Source: Blastocatellia bacterium (GTDB lineage Bacteria; Acidobacteriota; Blastocatellia; HR10; J050). From it: a stretch of DNA of 64,000 bases. The notes below the pieces were generated by a model. That model had not been told where the DNA came from. It did not search any database and saw only the letters and a program-made list of their open reading frames with translations. This document shows positions 61,910 through 64,000 of the stretch, piece by piece. The stretch lies in the NCBI GenBank assembly GCA_026985075.1, contig JALSQX010000022.1, positions 1 through 64,000 of the forward strand, in the 5' to 3' direction. The position numbers and the translations under genes are program-made. Numbering within the stretch: position 1 is the stretch's first letter; every line of letters starts with the position of its first letter.

Positions 61910-63052
61910 TTCCCGTTCGATGCTCGTTCTTCCGGGGGCATTCTGGCGCGGCAGGGAGAGCGGCGAGCGGGCGGCGACGATCCCCCGATCAGTGATCGTG
62001 ATCATCGTCCCATCGACGAGTGATGGCGGTCCGGCAATCTCGAATTCCTGCCCCAGTTCAATGGTGTTGGTTACTTTTCCATCCCGCGCATTGAGGACGA
62101 TGAGCCGATGATCTCGCAGCGCTGAGACGAGGACCGCGTCATGGCCTATCAGGGGATCGGCGACAATACGACCGGATAATCGAACCTTCCATCGGATACG
62201 TCCAGTGGATGGATGAAGCCCGTAGACGAAATTATCGTAGGAGGCGACGATGAGGTGACCACCGACCAGCGTCGGTTTGGCTTGAATGGCGGCTCCCGTA
62301 CGCATTCTCCAGGCTCGTTTCCCCGTTCGCTTGTTGACCGCATAGACCCAGCCATCAAATGAACCGAAGTAAACCAGCTTTGAACACGCTTCCACCGGTG
62401 ATCGGACCGGACCTCCTGTCTTGAATGCCCATCGGACAGTTCCGTCTGCCGCGTCGAGCGCGTAGAGATGGCCGTCATCACTGCCCACATAAATGGAGCT
62501 CCCCACTTGCGTCACTGGTCCGCGAATCGATCCCCGGGTGTGAAATTGCCAGATGGGCTGACCGGTCGATGAATTCAGAGCGTAAAGGACACCTCGGACT
62601 GTGCCCACATAGATCCTGCCAGCTTTCCCGGCGGGGCGAACCGAGAGCGAAGTGACCATCTCAGAATACGGATGCTGCCACAGAATGTCTCCTTTGTCGG
62701 CGGCGATGGCGACAAGCTGATAAACGGCCTCTCCGTCTGATCGACTTCGGTCGGCGAGAGCAGCATAGATGATCTCCTCGTTCATCTGAAGCCGAGTGGT
62801 GAAATCGCCTGGGTAGTTTTCCATCCACGCTGTTTCCCCCGTCTCGAGTTTCAGGGCGAGGATTCGGCCTCCGGAGAGAGGAACATAAACGTTTTCTCCG
62901 TTTGAGACCGCCGCGTGATAGGGAAGAGTCTCCGGGGTGAGATACGTCCAGGCCAGCGCGAACGGCGAGTTGAGGAGAGATTGAGCCAGGGAAGGCATCA
63001 GCAACTTCCAAAGGAATGTTGTCACAAGAACGAGCACGATCAACCTCATCAC
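61790..63052 (-). CDS. Secreted PQQ-type beta-propeller repeat protein
   Basis: A 420-residue protein with a signal peptide (LIVLVLVTTFLWKLLMPSLAQS) and about seven repeats of the PQQ/WD-like type, each with a blade such as IYVGTVRGVLYALNSSTGQPIW or VYFGSFDGWVYAVNKRTGKRAW. No enzyme cofactor residues are evident; such propellers serve as scaffolds or as BamB-like proteins. The last ~40 residues (after FMKRML) are low-complexity and lie opposite pssA, so the true end might be earlier. Confidence 0.85.
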   Translation of the reverse strand: MMRLIVLVLVTTFLWKLLMPSLAQSLLNSPFALAWTYLTPETLPYHAAVSNGENVYVPLSGGRILALKLETGETAWMENYPGDFTTRLQMNEEIIYAALADRSRSDGEAVYQLVAIAADKGDILWQHPYSEMVTSLSVRPAGKAGRIYVGTVRGVLYALNSSTGQPIWQFHTRGSIRGPVTQVGSSIYVGSDDGHLYALDAADGTVRWAFKTGGPVRSPVEACSKLVYFGSFDGWVYAVNKRTGKRAWRMRTGAAIQAKPTLVGGHLIVASYDNFVYGLHPSTGRIRWKVRLSGRIVADPLIGHDAVLVSALRDHRLIVLNARDGKVTNTIELGQEFEIAGPPSLVDGTMITITDRGIVAARSPLSLPRQNAPGRTSIERESKELPRDGFMKRMLSTMPSRYPPDDSRHHPMTHIGRSQD

Positions 63053-63227
63053 CGCCTTCCTCCTCCGGTCATCATCGATAAAGGTACTTCGGAGAATGCC
63101 TCAGAGGCAACTCCATGGATTCGCCACATGGCGATTCATCGCGATGTATCCAGAGACGGGCGGAAGCAAATCCTTGACGATGGACAGAGAGAACCATAAG
63201 ACGTTGAGGTGAAATCTCCCACATCGG

Positions 63228-63256
63228 TTGCCGGAGAGGCGGGGGTCTGGTATGCT
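63228..63256 (+). promoter_or_regulatory. Probable promoter of the desaturase gene
   Basis: TTGCCG (63228-63233), 17-base spacer and TATGCT (63251-63256), 67 bases before the start codon. Confidence 0.45.
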
Positions 63257-63322
63257 GTTAAGTGCACGTGGAAACCACCCGGTGGATATCCTCACGCACG
63301 ATTCACATCACAAGGATTTATC

Positions 63323-64000
63323 ATGGAAAACACATCGACGCTGGCTGAGCGGCTCCCCTGGGAACAACCATGGTGGCGTCCCGCACCCGGTCAGTGGGCT
63401 ACGTTTGGTTATCTGATCTCCATCCATATTCTCTCGCTCATCGGGCTGATTCTTTATCCCATTCCGTCAGGGAGCATCTTTGTCGTCGCCCTCTCCCTCC
63501 TTCTCCTTGGAGGATTGGGCACATCCGTCTGCTATCACCGTGCTCTGGCCCATCGGACGGCGAAGCTGAACGCCGTGGTGGAGCACATCCTCATCTTCTT
63601 CACCGTTTTTAACGGCTCTGGGTCCCCCATTCAATGGACGGCCAATCATCGCCACCATCATGCCCAAGCCGACACCATTGATGATGTTTCCAGTCCACGA
63701 TTCGGCGGGTTTTGGTGGGCTCATTTGAGGTGGCTCTATCAGTGGCCCCAATCGGATCCCCGACGGTGGAGTCCGGATCTGATGGGCAATCGGTATCTTG
63801 TCTGGTCCACGCTTCAACCAATGCTCGTGGGAGGATCCTTATTTTGGGGACTCCTCGTATTTGGCTGGGAGGGTTTTTTCTGGATCGGACCCATCCGATT
63901 GATGTACGCCCTTCATATGCAGTGTTTCGTCAACAGCCTCCTTCATCTCTCGCCGGACGCTCCCGAGCATACCGACTCTAGTCGAAATATTTGGTGGCTG
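63323..64000 (+). CDS. Fatty acid desaturase (acyl-CoA/acyl-lipid delta-9 type), N-terminal part
   Basis: The frame opened by ATG 63323 (aagga upstream) runs open to the window end, giving 226 residues. Hydrophobic helices (ATFGYLISIHILSLIGLIL, IFVVALSLLLLGGLG) surround the first histidine box HRALAH and the second HRHHH, di-iron ligands of membrane desaturases. The third box would lie beyond the window. It introduces a double bond into acyl chains. The gene starts divergently from the beta-propeller gene. Confidence 0.9.
   Translation, partial: MENTSTLAERLPWEQPWWRPAPGQWATFGYLISIHILSLIGLILYPIPSGSIFVVALSLLLLGGLGTSVCYHRALAHRTAKLNAVVEHILIFFTVFNGSGSPIQWTANHRHHHAQADTIDDVSSPRFGGFWWAHLRWLYQWPQSDPRRWSPDLMGNRYLVWSTLQPMLVGGSLFWGLLVFGWEGFFWIGPIRLMYALHMQCFVNSLLHLSPDAPEHTDSSRNIWWL

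Overview
The window reads as chromosomal DNA of a free-living, moderately GC-rich heterotrophic bacterium. Three clustered von Willebrand factor A genes of the type common in Acidobacteriota (52,985-56,236), a cytochrome b558-type succinate dehydrogenase and scattered housekeeping genes make an acidobacterial origin the best guess. This is an inference from gene content, not a phylogeny. No transposase, integrase, phage gene or CRISPR array was seen.

Positions 1-26,062 form an accessory catabolic region for aromatic compounds with a strong sulfur theme. It carries four alpha subunits of two-component-type Rieske ring-hydroxylating oxygenases (one cut by the window edge), three beta (NTF2-fold) subunits, one single-component Rieske oxygenase, a dihydrodiol dehydrogenase-type SDR, an alpha/beta hydrolase, an extradiol-type ring-cleavage protein of the 2,5-dihydroxypyridine dioxygenase (NicX) family, a hydratase/aldolase-family protein and an aldehyde dehydrogenase. 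Among them lie a clear homologue of the desulfinase DszB with its catalytic Cys/His/Arg in place, a thiol dioxygenase of the cysteine/3-mercaptopropionate dioxygenase type, a siroheme sulfite/nitrite reductase with a structured, terminator-containing leader, a DUF4202 protein, a one-subunit molybdopterin enzyme and a leaderless periplasmic-binding-protein-fold protein. I infer a route that oxygenates a sulfur-bearing aromatic, releases sulfite by desulfination and reduces it to sulfide. No DszA/DszC flavin monooxygenases, ferredoxin or ferredoxin reductase are present.

Two of the alpha-subunit genes share a perfectly identical 230-bp block in opposite orientation about 11.8 kb apart, which points to recent gene conversion. 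The divergent promoter region at 22.78-23.05 kb carries two matching inverted-repeat operators. These probably co-regulate a leftward operon (ring cleavage, thiol dioxygenase, aldolase family, aldehyde dehydrogenase, DUF4202) and a rightward operon (alpha, beta, small protein, SDR).

Positions 26.4-36.7 kb are core metabolism: gatB, mdh, a membrane protein, sdhCAB behind a near-perfect promoter that seems to give a leaderless mRNA, icd, rsgA and a tRNA-Ala. Positions 36.8-41.2 kb hold a leftward sugar-type ABC importer (lipoprotein, two permeases, ATPase). Positions 41.6-48.8 kb are a rightward acyl-CoA operon: ligase, acyl-CoA dehydrogenase, SCP2 protein, two thiolase-fold proteins each paired with a DUF35 protein, and a MaoC hydratase. 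Both thiolase-fold proteins seem to lack the nucleophilic cysteine, as in retro-aldolase-type pairs.

The rest is a cold-shock protein, plsC, a secreted M14 metallopeptidase, the three VWFA proteins, mutS, tsaB, a short coiled-coil protein, psd-pssA, a secreted PQQ-type beta-propeller and the start of a fatty acid desaturase running off the right end.
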